DNA of 64,000 bases from Bradyrhizobium sp. in8p8 (GCF_000426845.1 NZ_AUGD01000001.1:124001-188000), one strand, 5' to 3'; positions 36,933-45,708 are shown, numbered from the stretch's first letter. Notes: generated by a model not told the origin, from the sequence alone. Made by a program: numbers and translations.

Positions 36933-38597
36933 GTGTTCAATTTCCAGAGCAAGAAGGTCAGGCACGCTATCGCAGAGGTCGAGGCGCTCAACCGTTCGCA
37001 GGCCGTGATCGAATTCGACCTCGACGGCACCATACTCGACGCCAATGAGAACCTGCTGAAAATGAGCGGCTACACGCTGGCCGAGATCAAGGGCAAGCAT
37101 CACAGCATGTTCGTCAGCCCGGCCGAGCGCGAGAGTGCCTGCTATCGCGACTTCTGGGCCAGCCTCAACCGCGGCGAGTTCCAGACCACTCAATACAAGC
37201 GCTTCGGCAAGGGCGGGAAGGAAGTCTGGGTCCACGCCTCCTACGCGCCGCTCCGCGATGAAAGCGGCAAGGTCGTCAGCTTCATCAAATTCGCGACGGA
37301 CATTACGGCGTACAAGATCAAGAGCATGGAGGATTCCGGCAAGATCGCCGCCATCAATCGCGCGCAGGCGGTGATCGAGTTCAACATGGAAGGCACCATC
37401 ATCACCGCAAACGAGAACTTCCTGAACGCCATGGGTTACTCGCTCGACGAGATCAAGGGCAAGCATCACAGCGTGTTCGTAACGCCGGAAGACCGCGCCA
37501 GCCCCGCCTATGCCGCTTTCTGGGCCAAGCTGAACCGCGGGGAGTACGAGGCGGCCGAATACAAGCGGCTGGGCAAGGGCGGCAAAGAAATCTGGATCAT
37601 CGCCACCTACAATCCAATCCTCGACGAGAACGGCAAGCCATTCAAGGTGGTGAAGTTCGCCACCGACGTCACCGCCCAAAAGATGAGGGCCGCCGACAAT
37701 GACGGTCAGCTCGCCGCCATCCAGAAATCGCAAGCCGTGATCGAATTCAACATGGACGGCACGATCCGCACCGCCAACGAGAATTTCTTGAAGGCGATCG
37801 GCTATTCGCTGGCCGAGATCAAGGGCCAGCACCACTCGATGTTCGTCGAGCCGAATGAGAGGACTTCGGCGGCCTATCGCCAGTTCTGGGAGACCCTCAA
37901 TCGCGGCGAATACCAGGCCGCCGAATACAAGCGGATCGCCAAGGGCGGGCGAGAGGTCTGGATCCAGGCATCCTACAACCCGATTCTCGATCTCAACGGC
38001 AGGCCCTACAAGGTGGTGAAATACGCCACCGACATCACCGCCCAGGCGATCGGCCGCAAGAAGGCCGACAATGCGCGCGGGCTGATCGACGCGGTTGCGG
38101 CCGGCAGCGAACAGATGAGCGCCTCGATCCGCGAGATTTCCGAAACCATGGCGAAATCGCGCGAGACCTCCAAGGTCGCGACAGCGCGGGTCGAGTCCGC
38201 GGACAGTCAGGCCCAGAAGCTGGCCACGGCAGCACAAGCAATGAGCGGCATCGTGGAGATGATTTCCGGCATCACCAGCCAGATCAACCTGCTCGCACTC
38301 AACGCCACGATCGAATCCGCCCGCGCGGGCGAGGCCGGCCGGGGCTTCGCGGTGGTCGCCTCCGAGGTGAAGAACCTCGCGAGCCAGGCCAAGCAGGCGA
38401 CCGACACGATCACCTCGGAGATCGATGCCCTGAACGTCATCTCTGGCGACGTCGCCGGATCGCTCACGGCGATCAAGGCCGCGATCGCCGGCGTGAACGA
38501 GTTCATCGCGTCCACCGCCGCCGCAGTCGAGGAGCAGAGCATCGTGACGGCTGACATGTCAGCCAACATGCAGCGCGCCTCGGCGGAGCTGGCATAG
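36933..38597 (+). CDS. Soluble methyl-accepting chemotaxis protein with three PAS domains
   Basis: This is a cytoplasmic chemoreceptor of 554 residues with no transmembrane helix. Three near-identical PAS domains repeat with a period of exactly 122 residues. Each contains QAVIEF-x-GTI, ANENFL or ANENLL and EIKGKHHS or EIKGQHHS. A shorter-than-usual signalling domain (about 375-554) includes the hairpin-tip region [23 protein letters not shown] that contacts CheA/CheW. The layout resembles BdlA and other PAS-MCP aerotaxis-type receptors, so redox, heme or flavin ligands are plausible. The GTG at 36933 is used because GGAG precedes it. No che gene lies in the window. Confidence 0.93.
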   Translation: MFNFQSKKVRHAIAEVEALNRSQAVIEFDLDGTILDANENLLKMSGYTLAEIKGKHHSMFVSPAERESACYRDFWASLNRGEFQTTQYKRFGKGGKEVWVHASYAPLRDESGKVVSFIKFATDITAYKIKSMEDSGKIAAINRAQAVIEFNMEGTIITANENFLNAMGYSLDEIKGKHHSVFVTPEDRASPAYAAFWAKLNRGEYEAAEYKRLGKGGKEIWIIATYNPILDENGKPFKVVKFATDVTAQKMRAADNDGQLAAIQKSQAVIEFNMDGTIRTANENFLKAIGYSLAEIKGQHHSMFVEPNERTSAAYRQFWETLNRGEYQAAEYKRIAKGGREVWIQASYNPILDLNGRPYKVVKYATDITAQAIGRKKADNARGLIDAVAAGSEQMSASIREISETMAKSRETSKVATARVESADSQAQKLATAAQAMSGIVEMISGITSQINLLALNATIESARAGEAGRGFAVVASEVKNLASQAKQATDTITSEIDALNVISGDVAGSLTAIKAAIAGVNEFIASTAAAVEEQSIVTADMSANMQRASAELA

Positions 38598-38773
38598 GCG
38601 CGACCTTCCGCGATCTCGGCCATTCTTCCGGGACCGCTGAACAGCGGGTGCCCTCAGGGTGACGGTGCAAGCGCGAACTCCGGCATAGGCCCTTCCTCGT
38701 CGGGACGAAAGCGAAGTAAAAGGCGCTGGCCGCCCGACAAGCTTCCGTTTCCGCTAGAAGGACAGATCAGCAA

Positions 38774-39562
38774 ATGCCGCAAGCCCCGCACAAAGTCGCC
38801 CTCGTCACCGGAGCCGCCCGCGGCATCGGGCTTGCGACCGCGAAGAAATTCCTGGCCGAGGGCTGGCGTGTGGCGCTGCTCGACATCGAGGGTGAACTGC
38901 TCAGCCGCGCCGTCGCCGAGATCGGTCGAGGTGAGGCGACGCTGGCGCTGACCTGCGATGTCTCGGACGCAGCCGCATTGAGCGATGCGATGGGGGAGAT
39001 CGAGGGCCGGTTCGGCCGGCTCGATGCGCTCGTCAACAATGCCGGCATCGCGGTGTTCGCACCGCTGATGGAGACATCGGAGGCCGATTGGCGGAGCGTG
39101 CTGGACGTCAACCTCACCGGCCCGTTTCTCTGCACCAAGGCCGCGGTGCCCCTGATGCGCGAGGGCCATGGCGGCGCCATCGTCAACGTCACCTCGATCT
39201 CGGCGGTGCGCGCCTCGACGCTGCGCTCGGCCTACGGCACCAGCAAGGCGGGGCTTGCGCACCTCACCAAACAGCTCGCCGTGGAGCTCGCCTCACTCAA
39301 CATTCGGGTCAACGCGGTCGCACCGGGACCGGTCGATACCGCGATGGCAAAGCAGGTGCACACCAAGGAGATCCGCGCCGACTATCACGACGCCATTCCG
39401 CTCAACCGCTACGGGCTGGAAGAGGAACTCGCGGAAGCGATCTATTTTCTGTCCTCGGCAAGCGCGAGCTACATCACCGGCCAAATTTTGGCCGTTGATG
39501 GCGGCTTCGATGCGGCGGGCATCGGCCTGCCGACGCTGCGTGGCCAGCGACGGAATGGGTAG
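38774..39562 (+). CDS. SDR family NAD(P)-dependent oxidoreductase
   Basis: This 262-residue classical short-chain dehydrogenase has the cofactor motif TGAARGIG near residue 15 and NNAG in the middle. The catalytic Ser, Tyr and Lys are in TSISAVRAS and YGTSKAG. The C-terminal SYITGQILAVDGGF is typical of FabG-like members. Asp in LLDIEG after strand 2 favours NAD(H). The substrate is unknown. It stands alone between the chemoreceptor gene and a small secreted-protein gene. Confidence 0.93.
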   Translation: MPQAPHKVALVTGAARGIGLATAKKFLAEGWRVALLDIEGELLSRAVAEIGRGEATLALTCDVSDAAALSDAMGEIEGRFGRLDALVNNAGIAVFAPLMETSEADWRSVLDVNLTGPFLCTKAAVPLMREGHGGAIVNVTSISAVRASTLRSAYGTSKAGLAHLTKQLAVELASLNIRVNAVAPGPVDTAMAKQVHTKEIRADYHDAIPLNRYGLEEELAEAIYFLSSASASYITGQILAVDGGFDAAGIGLPTLRGQRRNG

Positions 39563-39573
39563 GTCTGCAATAG

Positions 39574-39606
39574 CAGGGTGGATTAGCCGCAGGCGTATTC
39601 CACCTC
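39574..39606. repeat. Short imperfect palindromic repeat
   Basis: GGTGGATTAGCC and GGCGTATTCCACC face each other around a few bases after the SDR stop codon. The GGTGGGTTAGCC...GGCGTAACCCACC form of this palindrome is, from memory, a dispersed intergenic element in Bradyrhizobium and other genomes. It could also act as a terminator. Confidence 0.55.
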
Positions 39607-39684
39607 ATTGCGATCGCTGGAAAGAGACAGATGGTGGAGTTGCGCCTGCGGCTGACCCATCTACAAGAGCGAGCTGGTGGCTTC

Positions 39685-40119
39685 ATGCGACGTATCACCT
39701 GCCTTAAGGCCCTGATGCTCGCATCGGCAATCGCCGCCACGCCGGCCGCCGCCGAGATCCGCATCATCCAGTCTCCGGGCGGGCAGGTCGGCCCATTCCT
39801 CGACTTGTTCGAGAAGGTGCGTGATAGCGGCGAGCGCGTGGTGATCGACGGTCCCTGCCTGTCCGCCTGCACGCTGGTGCTGAGCATCGTGCCGGGCGAG
39901 CGCATCTGCGTCACCAAGCGCGCCGTGCTGGGCTTCCACGCCGCGCGCTCGGTAGATCGGCGCGGACGTTTCTATGCCGAGCCGGAGGCATCGGTTGCGG
40001 TGCTTGCTGCCTATCCCGGCCCGGTGCGCGACTGGATCAGCCGCCGCGGCGGCCTGAGCTCACGGCTGTTGCTGTTGAAGGGGCGCGATCTCGCCGCGAT
40101 CTATCCGCGGTGCCGGTGA
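39685..40119 (+). CDS. Small secreted protein, ClpP/crotonase-like (COG3904-type)
   Basis: This 144-residue protein has a signal peptide (KALMLASAIAATPAAA). The body starts IRIIQSPGGQVGPFLDLFEKV and contains IDGPCLSACTLVLSIVP, where the Ser in CLSACT sits at the position of a ClpP-like nucleophile. LGFHAARS follows with a His. These blocks match a group of periplasmic proteins with a ClpP/crotonase fold often seen in Bradyrhizobium, of unproven activity. The ATG at 39685 is chosen because it starts the signal peptide directly. Confidence 0.75.
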   Translation: MRRITCLKALMLASAIAATPAAAEIRIIQSPGGQVGPFLDLFEKVRDSGERVVIDGPCLSACTLVLSIVPGERICVTKRAVLGFHAARSVDRRGRFYAEPEASVAVLAAYPGPVRDWISRRGGLSSRLLLLKGRDLAAIYPRCR

Positions 40120-40224
40120 CGAGCTCGCCAGCCAGTTCGGCTCTTCGGCCTGGCCTTCCGAGCGTCCGGCTAGTTCCGCCCGCTTTCGCGAGAACCACGT
40201 CACGCTATTGTTTCAGAACCGTTT

Positions 40225-40317
40225 TCAGAAGAGAGTCTGAACCACCGGCCCCAGCTTCATGCTGACGCAGATGAGCATCCCCCAAAGTGCGAAATTGATC
40301 TGCAGCGCCGCCGCCAT
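40225..40317 (-). CDS. Putative 30-residue microprotein
   Basis: This short ORF was found by reading the minus strand. It starts MAAALQINFALWGMLICVSM and is mostly hydrophobic, so it could insert in the membrane as one short helix. GGAAGGGAG lies seven bases before the ATG, a very strong ribosome binding site. Its stop codon is a clean TGA at 40225-40227. It lies in a gap between the secreted-protein gene and the lipoprotein gene. I recall similar 28-35 residue Bradyrhizobium proteins with an FALWGM core but cannot confirm it. The function is unknown. Confidence 0.6.
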   Translation of the reverse strand: MAAALQINFALWGMLICVSMKLGPVVQTLF

Positions 40318-40592
40318 CGGTCGCTCCCTTCCAAGTCGCCCCACCCCAGTTTGTAGCTTTTGTGAAGCACAATTAGCGATTCTGACGCGCGGATCACAGC
40401 CCAATATTGCGCCACTTGTTGTGCGGCGCAGTTGGTTTCACGAAGCGGCCTCACTGCGCCCGCAAAGTGATGCGAAGCACGCTCCATTCGGCCATGCCGG
40501 CGCATTTGCTTTGTCTTGAGTTCCAACGATCGGACGCGGTGGCGCGCATTTCACGCGGATTCTGCGCGTCCCCTACGTAACAAAGGCGCGGC

Positions 40593-40943
40593 ATGATTCG
40601 ACACGGCTTCATCTTGCTTATTTTTTGCACAGCGCTGATCGGATGCGCCGACGCTCCAGCCCAGGAACGTCGCTCCATCGCCTGGGACGGTCTTGGCAAG
40701 GATCCCAATCGTCCTCATGCCGCGAAGCGGCGCGCCACGAATCACGCGCCCGCAGCACCTGATCCGAATCAGGAGCGGGAAAGGGTGCTCGGCACATTGC
40801 GCCCATATTCCGAAGCATGGTGGGCGGTCCATGACGAAATACAGGCGGAGAATGACCGGCAGCTCGGCAGCAAGCTCGTGATCTGTCCTCGCTGCGTGGA
40901 CTCGTCGCCGCTGCGCGAGGACGTCACCGGTTCAGTCCGTTGA
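40593..40943 (+). CDS. Small putative lipoprotein
   Basis: This 116-residue protein has a type II signal peptide MIRHGFILLIFCTALIGCADA, with lipobox LIGC and lipidated Cys at about residue 18. The rest is hydrophilic with a C-P-R-C pair near the end (LVICPRCVDSS), which could form a disulfide or bind metal. No family was recognised. A ribosome binding site AAAGGCG lies before the ATG. It stands alone. Confidence 0.75.
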   Translation: MIRHGFILLIFCTALIGCADAPAQERRSIAWDGLGKDPNRPHAAKRRATNHAPAAPDPNQERERVLGTLRPYSEAWWAVHDEIQAENDRQLGSKLVICPRCVDSSPLREDVTGSVR

Positions 40944-41014
40944 CGGCGATCCCCTCTCCCGCGGCATTGGAGAAGCGGGATCGCCGCTCAACGGAATGCG
41001 CTCGATCGCGCCCG

Positions 41015-41428
41015 TCACATTCCCTCCGCCGGGCAGTTCACCATCCAGGGAATGCCGAATTTGTCGACGCACATGCCAAAGCCCCTGGCCCAGAAGGTCT
41101 TGCTGAACGGCATGGTGACCGAGCCGCCGTCGGCAAGGGCATTGAACTTTCGCTCGCCATCCGCGGGGTCCGTGACCGTGAGCGAGATCGAGAAACCCTG
41201 CGGCTTCTGAAAGTGCTCCGCGGGCGCGTCGGAGGCCATCAGCACGCCGCCGTCGGGGAGTGACATCCGCGCATGCATGATCATCTTCTCACGGCCGGGC
41301 GCGGCCGGCACCTCCGGCGGCGCCTCCGATGAGCGCATCATCGCTTCGATCTTGCCGCCGAGAACCTTGGCGTAATAGGTGAACGCCGCTTCGCAGGTGT
41401 CCTGGTAGAACAGATAGGGATTGAGCAT
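41015..41428 (-). CDS. VOC family protein (PhnB/3-demethylubiquinone methyltransferase-like fold)
   Basis: This 137-residue vicinal-oxygen-chelate protein begins MLNPYLFYQDTCEAAFTYYA. The PhnB-type blocks are MHARMSLPDGGVLMASDAP and WARGFGMCVDKFGIPWMVNC. These are metal-fold scaffolds with diverse chemistry, and this PhnB subgroup is often named for a methyltransferase without evidence. It lies 30 bases downstream of the SRPBCC gene in a cluster with an ECF42 sigma factor and a DGPF protein. That combination is typical of ECF42 neighbourhoods. Confidence 0.9.
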   Translation of the reverse strand: MLNPYLFYQDTCEAAFTYYAKVLGGKIEAMMRSSEAPPEVPAAPGREKMIMHARMSLPDGGVLMASDAPAEHFQKPQGFSISLTVTDPADGERKFNALADGGSVTMPFSKTFWARGFGMCVDKFGIPWMVNCPAEGM

Positions 41429-41458
41429 CGTTTCTCTCCTCTTCGCTTCCAGTGAGGC

Positions 41459-41998
41459 TTAGTGCTTCTCGGTGAGCTTCTTCAGGCTGGCGAGACCAGC
41501 CTCGAAATCCTTGCCGATCATGCTGTCCATGTTGATGAACACCTGCATCAGCTTGGACAGGAACGGGGCCGGACCGTACATCGCCCACGTGACGAGTGTG
41601 GCATCGCCTTGCGGCACAAAGGTGAACTCGGCGGTGTTGTGGCCTTCGAACGGCCGCTCGAAATCGAGCTTGATGCGGAGCTTCGAAGGTCCGCTCGCCT
41701 CGAGGATCTCCATCCGGCCGGCGCCGACATTGTTGTTGCCGTCCCAGGCATAGGTCGCGCCCTTGCCACCGGCAGGTCCGCCGAACGTCCGCTTCATGGC
41801 GGGATCGCGGCTCTCATACGGTGACCAGGCGGTCCAACGGTGAAAATCGGCGACCTGCGGATAGATCGCATCGGCCGGCGCCTTCACTGCCAGGCTTCGC
41901 TCGACGCGGAACGTGTCGGGTTTGGTCAGGGCGAAGACGAGGACGGCAGCGACTCCGACGGCGAGGACGATAGCGATGATGGAAAAGACTTTCAGCAT
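41459..41998 (-). CDS. SRPBCC family protein with N-terminal membrane helix
   Basis: This 179-residue protein has an N-terminal helix (VFSIIAIVLAVGVAAVLVFAL, about 4-24) acting as membrane anchor or signal. The START/SRPBCC-like domain follows: RSLAVKAPADAIYPQVADFHRWTAWSPYE in two blocks, the family's Trp-x-x-Trp-SP element, and a C-terminal helix. Such domains bind hydrophobic ligands. GGGGAGT precedes the ATG at 41998. It is likely co-transcribed with the VOC gene downstream. A palindromic repeat separates it from the sigma factor gene. Confidence 0.9.
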   Translation of the reverse strand: MLKVFSIIAIVLAVGVAAVLVFALTKPDTFRVERSLAVKAPADAIYPQVADFHRWTAWSPYESRDPAMKRTFGGPAGGKGATYAWDGNNNVGAGRMEILEASGPSKLRIKLDFERPFEGHNTAEFTFVPQGDATLVTWAMYGPAPFLSKLMQVFINMDSMIGKDFEAGLASLKKLTEKH

Positions 41999-42087
41999 GG
42001 ATGACTCCCCCGATACGGAACTAGGACGAAGGCGAGGAGCCGGGGCCGACAAGGCGACGTGAAATTTTTGGCGCACCGCCCCTCCCA

Positions 42088-42171
42088 CGTCATGGGCGTT
42101 GTCCCGGCCATCCGCGTTCTTCAACCTCGATGGCAAGTCGTGGATACCCGGGTCAAGCCCGGGCCTGACGG
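42088..42171. repeat. Palindromic intergenic repeat (REP-like)
   Basis: The left arm (about 42088-42121, CGTCATGGGC onward) matches the complement of the right arm (about 42135-42171), sharing CGTCA, TTG-T/A-CCCGG and ATCC-CG blocks. The form CCCGGGTCAAGCCCGGG inside the right arm makes its own hairpin. It sits between the sigma factor gene stop and the SRPBCC gene start. Confidence 0.65.
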
Positions 42172-42188
42172 CGGAGATGGTCTTCGCC

Positions 42189-43472
42189 TCACTTGGCCTT
42201 GGCGCTTTCCTTCTTCGACTGGCTGTCCCGGATCAGGCGATCGAGATGCATACGAATGTGAGCGGCTTCGGCGGAGGTATTCGCGAGCGCGATGGCCCGG
42301 TCGAAGGCGACGCGGGCTTCAGCGTTGCGGCCGAGCTGCATCAGGAAGGCGCCGCGCACGCCGTAGAAATGGAAATAGTTGGCGAGCTTCGTTGCCAGCG
42401 GCTCGATCAGATCGAGCGCAGCCTGCGCCCCGCGCACCTTGGAGACCGCAACCGCGCGATTGAGCGTCACCACCGGCGAGGGCTGCACCACTTCCAGCGC
42501 GCCGTAGAGCAGATCGATCTGCGCCCAGTCGGTCTCTTCCGGCGTCGATGCGCGCGCATGCAGCGCCGCGATCGCGGCCTGGATCTGATAGGGCCCGCTG
42601 CGGTGGTGGCGCATCGCCTTGTCGATCAGCGCGAGACCTTCGGCGATCATCGTGCCGTTCCACAAGGAACGATCCTGATCGTCGAGCAGGATCAGCGAAC
42701 CGTCCGCGGCAAAGCGCGCGGCGCTGCGGGCGTGCTGCAACAGGATCAGCGCCGTCAAGCCCATGATCTCCGGCTCGCTCGGAAACAGCCGCAGCAGCAG
42801 CCGCGCCAGCCGGATCGCTTCCTCGCAGAGCGGCTTCCTGATCTCCGCGGTGTCGCCACCCGCCGAATAGCCTTCGTTGAAAATCAGGTAAATCATCGCC
42901 GCGACGCCGGCGAGCCGCTCGGAACGCTCGACCGCGCCGGGCGTCTCGAACGGTGTCCCAGCCTCGGCGACCTTCGCCTTGGCCCGCGTAATGCGCTGCT
43001 CCATCGCGGCTTCCGAGACCAGGAACGCGCGAGCAATCTGCTTCACGGTGAGGCCCGAGACGATGCGCAAGGCCAGCGCGATCTGCTGCGTCGCCGGCAG
43101 TTGCGGGTGGCAGCAGATGAACATCAACCGCAGAATATCGTCGCGATAGTGCGAGCCGTCGAGGCGCTCGGCCAGCGCACCCTCGGCATCGTCGAGATCG
43201 GAGATGGCCTGGTCGTCCTCCGGCAGCGGCTGCTGCTTGCGGGCGCGGCGCACCTCGTCGATGGCGACGTTGCGGCCCACCATGATCAGCCAGGCCGCGG
43301 GATCGCGCGGCGGACCGTTCTGCGGCCAGGTCTTCAGCGCGCGCAGGCAGGCGTTCTGAAAAGCCTCCTCTGCGGTGTCGAGATCGCGAAAATAGCGCAG
43401 CAGCGCGCCCACCGCCTGCGGTCGCGCCGAGGTCAGCGCAGTCTCGATCCAGGCGGTGTCGGCCTCGCTCAC
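42189..43472 (-). CDS. ECF RNA polymerase sigma factor, ECF42/SigJ-like with C-terminal TPR-type extension
   Basis: This 427-residue protein has sigma region 2 (about 10-80, DLDTAEEAFQNACLRALKTWP and AAWLIMVGRNVAIDEVRRARK) and sigma region 4 (about 125-175, LTVKQIARAFLVSEAAMEQRI). A 230-residue helical extension contains YLIFNEGYSAG, the hallmark of the ECF42 group (DUF6596). ECF42 factors lack a classical anti-sigma factor; the extension is thought to control activity. The gene overlaps a DGPF protein gene by four bases, the standard ECF42 pairing. Downstream SRPBCC and VOC genes are probable regulon members. Confidence 0.93.
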   Translation of the reverse strand: MSEADTAWIETALTSARPQAVGALLRYFRDLDTAEEAFQNACLRALKTWPQNGPPRDPAAWLIMVGRNVAIDEVRRARKQQPLPEDDQAISDLDDAEGALAERLDGSHYRDDILRLMFICCHPQLPATQQIALALRIVSGLTVKQIARAFLVSEAAMEQRITRAKAKVAEAGTPFETPGAVERSERLAGVAAMIYLIFNEGYSAGGDTAEIRKPLCEEAIRLARLLLRLFPSEPEIMGLTALILLQHARSAARFAADGSLILLDDQDRSLWNGTMIAEGLALIDKAMRHHRSGPYQIQAAIAALHARASTPEETDWAQIDLLYGALEVVQPSPVVTLNRAVAVSKVRGAQAALDLIEPLATKLANYFHFYGVRGAFLMQLGRNAEARVAFDRAIALANTSAEAAHIRMHLDRLIRDSQSKKESAKAK

Positions 43473-43837
43473 GTTAGATTTCCTCCGGGCCGGAATACGC
43501 CCACCGGACGCACCTCATAGGCACCGCCGGGATTGGCTGCGCCCAGCTCGCGAGCGACGTCGAGCGCATCATCGAGGTTCTTGCAATCGACGATGTAGAA
43601 GCCGAGCAGCTGCTCCTTGGTCTCGGCATAGGGGCCGTCGAGCACCAGGGGCGGGTCCTCCTTGCGCAGCGTCGCCGCCGCGGTGGTCGGCAGCAGCCGC
43701 GCGACCGGACCGAGCCGTCCCTGCTTGGTGAGCTTCTCCTGCACAACGGCGAGCTTCTTCATCACGGCCTCGTCCTGGTCCTTGCTCCAGGAGCCGACGA
43801 AATCCTCATCGTGGTAGCAAAGAATGGCGTAGAGCAT
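43469..43837 (-). CDS. YciI/DGPF protein paired with ECF42 sigma factor
   Basis: This 122-residue protein starts MLYAILCYHDEDFVGSWSKDQ, with the ATG at 43837 preceded by AGGAAAG. The DGPF-type block is LVLDGPYAETKEQLLGFYIVDC, with DGPY replacing DGPF. The C-terminus ends AYEVRPVGVFRPGGNLT. It overlaps the sigma factor gene by four bases (43469-43472), so translation is coupled. In ECF42 systems the DGPF gene is usually the main target of the sigma factor; its molecular role is unknown. Confidence 0.92.
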   Translation of the reverse strand: MLYAILCYHDEDFVGSWSKDQDEAVMKKLAVVQEKLTKQGRLGPVARLLPTTAAATLRKEDPPLVLDGPYAETKEQLLGFYIVDCKNLDDALDVARELGAANPGGAYEVRPVGVFRPGGNLT

Positions 43838-43976
43838 GGGCGGCACTTTCCTCGTCTGTTCTGAAGACGCGCCAATATGCCCCGTGCCGACAGGACTGCG
43901 GAAAAAATTTGCAAGAAAAATCCGGCAGATCGTGCCAAGGAGAGCCTACTCGAGCGGAACCTAAGAGGCACTTCGA

Positions 43977-44942
43977 ATGACCCCGGGCACACTGGCCGTC
44001 CTGATCAACAGCACGCAGCAGAACTGGCTGCCGGAGCGATGGAAGGCCCGGTTCGAAACGGTCTGCGGGGACCGCCGAGTGGTGCTGCTGCCCGATGCCG
44101 GGCTCGATCCGGCGGAGGTGCACTACGCCGCGGTGTGGAAGCCGGCGCCGGGCGCTCTCGGCGCGTTCCCCAATCTGCGTGCGATCTTCAATCTGGGCGC
44201 CGGCGTCGACGCGCTGATGGCCGACAAGAGCCTGCCCGAAGTGCCGCTGGTGCGCGTCGCCGTGCCCGATCTCACCAATCGCATGACCGAATATGTCGTG
44301 CTGCACGTGTTGATGCACCACCGCCAGGAGCTGTACTTGCGGGAGTGCCAGCGCGCGAGACGTTGGGAGCCCAGATATCAGTGGTCGGCGAGCGCGATCA
44401 CGGTCGGCGTCATGGGGTTGGGCACGCTGGGAGCCGATGCGGCCGATGTGCTGCGGCGGCTCGGCTTCCGTGTCGCCGGCTGGAGCCGCAGCCCGCGGAC
44501 GATCGACGGCATCGAATGCTTCCATGGCGCCGCCGGGATGGACGCGTTCCTGCGCACGACCGACATCCTGGTCTGCCTGTTGCCGCTGACGCCCGACACG
44601 CACGGCATCCTCAACCGCGACGTCTTTGCAAAGCTCAACCGCAACAGCCCGCTCGGCGCGCCCGTGCTGATCAATGCCGGCCGCGGCGGCCTGCAGAATG
44701 AAGCCGATCTTCTCGCCTGCCTCGACGACGGCACGCTGGGCGCCGCCTCGCTCGACGTCTTCGTGCAGGAACCGCAGCCGGTGGACAGCCGGTTTTGGAC
44801 CCACCCAAAGGTGGTGCTGACCCCGCACAACGCAGCCGATACCGATGCCGACGCAATATCAGCCTATGTCGCGGAGCAGATCGCGCGGTTCGAGGCCGGC
44901 GGGGCGCTGGAGAATGTGGTGGATCGAGCAAGGGGATATTGA
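43977..44942 (+). CDS. ghrA: D-2-hydroxyacid dehydrogenase, glyoxylate/hydroxypyruvate reductase A type
   Basis: This 321-residue NAD(P)H-dependent reductase should convert glyoxylate and hydroxypyruvate to glycolate and glycerate. The Rossmann motif is VGVMGLGTLGADAA (about 142-155). Substrate Arg lies in INAGRGGLQNE, with catalytic Glu in VFVQEPQPVD and catalytic His in VLTPHNAADTD, the GhrA arrangement. The substrate-binding N-terminal domain includes NLGAGVDALMAD. AAGAGG precedes the ATG. It is divergent from the DGPF-sigma cluster. Substrate assignment rests on family similarity only. Confidence 0.9.
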   Translation: MTPGTLAVLINSTQQNWLPERWKARFETVCGDRRVVLLPDAGLDPAEVHYAAVWKPAPGALGAFPNLRAIFNLGAGVDALMADKSLPEVPLVRVAVPDLTNRMTEYVVLHVLMHHRQELYLRECQRARRWEPRYQWSASAITVGVMGLGTLGADAADVLRRLGFRVAGWSRSPRTIDGIECFHGAAGMDAFLRTTDILVCLLPLTPDTHGILNRDVFAKLNRNSPLGAPVLINAGRGGLQNEADLLACLDDGTLGAASLDVFVQEPQPVDSRFWTHPKVVLTPHNAADTDADAISAYVAEQIARFEAGGALENVVDRARGY

Positions 44943-44957
44943 AGCTTCGCTTCCAAG

Positions 44958-45602
44958 CTACCCTTTGGTCCCGATCATCACATCGATCGCACCCTTCACG
45001 ATCGCCTCCAGCTCCTTGCGCGGCACGCGGGCGCGCGAGCGGATCGCAATGGTGTGAATGGTGGCGGATGCGATCTGCGCCAGCGCGAATGGATCTGCGC
45101 TCTCCGGCAACTCTCCCTTGTCCTTGGCGCGGCGGAAGCAACTGGCAAAGGCTTTATCGAGCCCGGTGAGGCCGTCCAGCACCATGGCGCGAATCTCGGG
45201 ATCGCCGACGGCTTCGGACGCCGCAGTCACGACTGTGAAGCAACCGCGCGGTCCGGTGTCGCCGGACAAATAGATGTCGAGCGCGGCAGCATAGATGCGC
45301 TCCAGCCGCTGACGCAGCGGCATCTCCTCGCGGAAGATCGCACCGATGGCCGCGCCCGCCTCGTCGCGATAGCGCTGATAGCTCTTGATGTAGAGCTCAC
45401 GCTTGTCGCCGAAGGCGCCGTAGAGGCTCGGCCGGTTCATGCCGGTTGCTGCGCTGAGATCGTCGAGCGAGGTGGCTGCGAAGCCTTGCTTGCGGAACAG
45501 GTCAAGCGCCTTTCCGAGCGCGGTGTCGGGCTCGTAGCTGCGCGGGCGGCCACGACGCTTGGGCTGGCTGGCAGCAGCTGGCGGCTTCGATTTTTGTACC
45601 AT
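44958..45602 (-). CDS. TetR/AcrR family regulator divergent from GST gene
   Basis: This 214-residue regulator has a basic N-terminus (PKRRGRPRSYEPDTALGKAL) and helix-turn-helix TSLDDLSAATGMNRPSLYGAFGDKRELY (about 43-71). The C-terminal domain resembles the TetR_C subgroup containing the GPRGCFTVVTAASEA segment. The ATG at 45602 lies inside an inverted GATGGTACA element. A matching opposite copy lies at 45641, near the GST gene start at 45709. It probably represses itself and the GST gene. The inducer may be an electrophile, but this is a guess. Confidence 0.92.
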   Translation of the reverse strand: MVQKSKPPAAASQPKRRGRPRSYEPDTALGKALDLFRKQGFAATSLDDLSAATGMNRPSLYGAFGDKRELYIKSYQRYRDEAGAAIGAIFREEMPLRQRLERIYAAALDIYLSGDTGPRGCFTVVTAASEAVGDPEIRAMVLDGLTGLDKAFASCFRRAKDKGELPESADPFALAQIASATIHTIAIRSRARVPRKELEAIVKGAIDVMIGTKG

Positions 45603-45649
45603 CTCGCAAATTATTCCTTGACCGCGGATATATTATGCAGGATGGTACA
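45595..45649. promoter_or_regulatory. Inverted repeat in the TetR/GST divergent promoter region
   Basis: TGTACCATC (45595-45603) and GATGGTACA (45641-45649) are exact inverse copies 37 bases apart. The similarity extends outward as GC-RR-GATGGTACA-W-AAATC on each strand. One copy covers the TetR start codon. Two half-sites or two operators of the TetR protein would fit. Confidence 0.55.
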
Positions 45650-45708
45650 TAAATCAATCTGGCCAGGTTGAGCGACACCCGAAAAGGAATTGCCCAAGGA
45701 GGCCCAAG

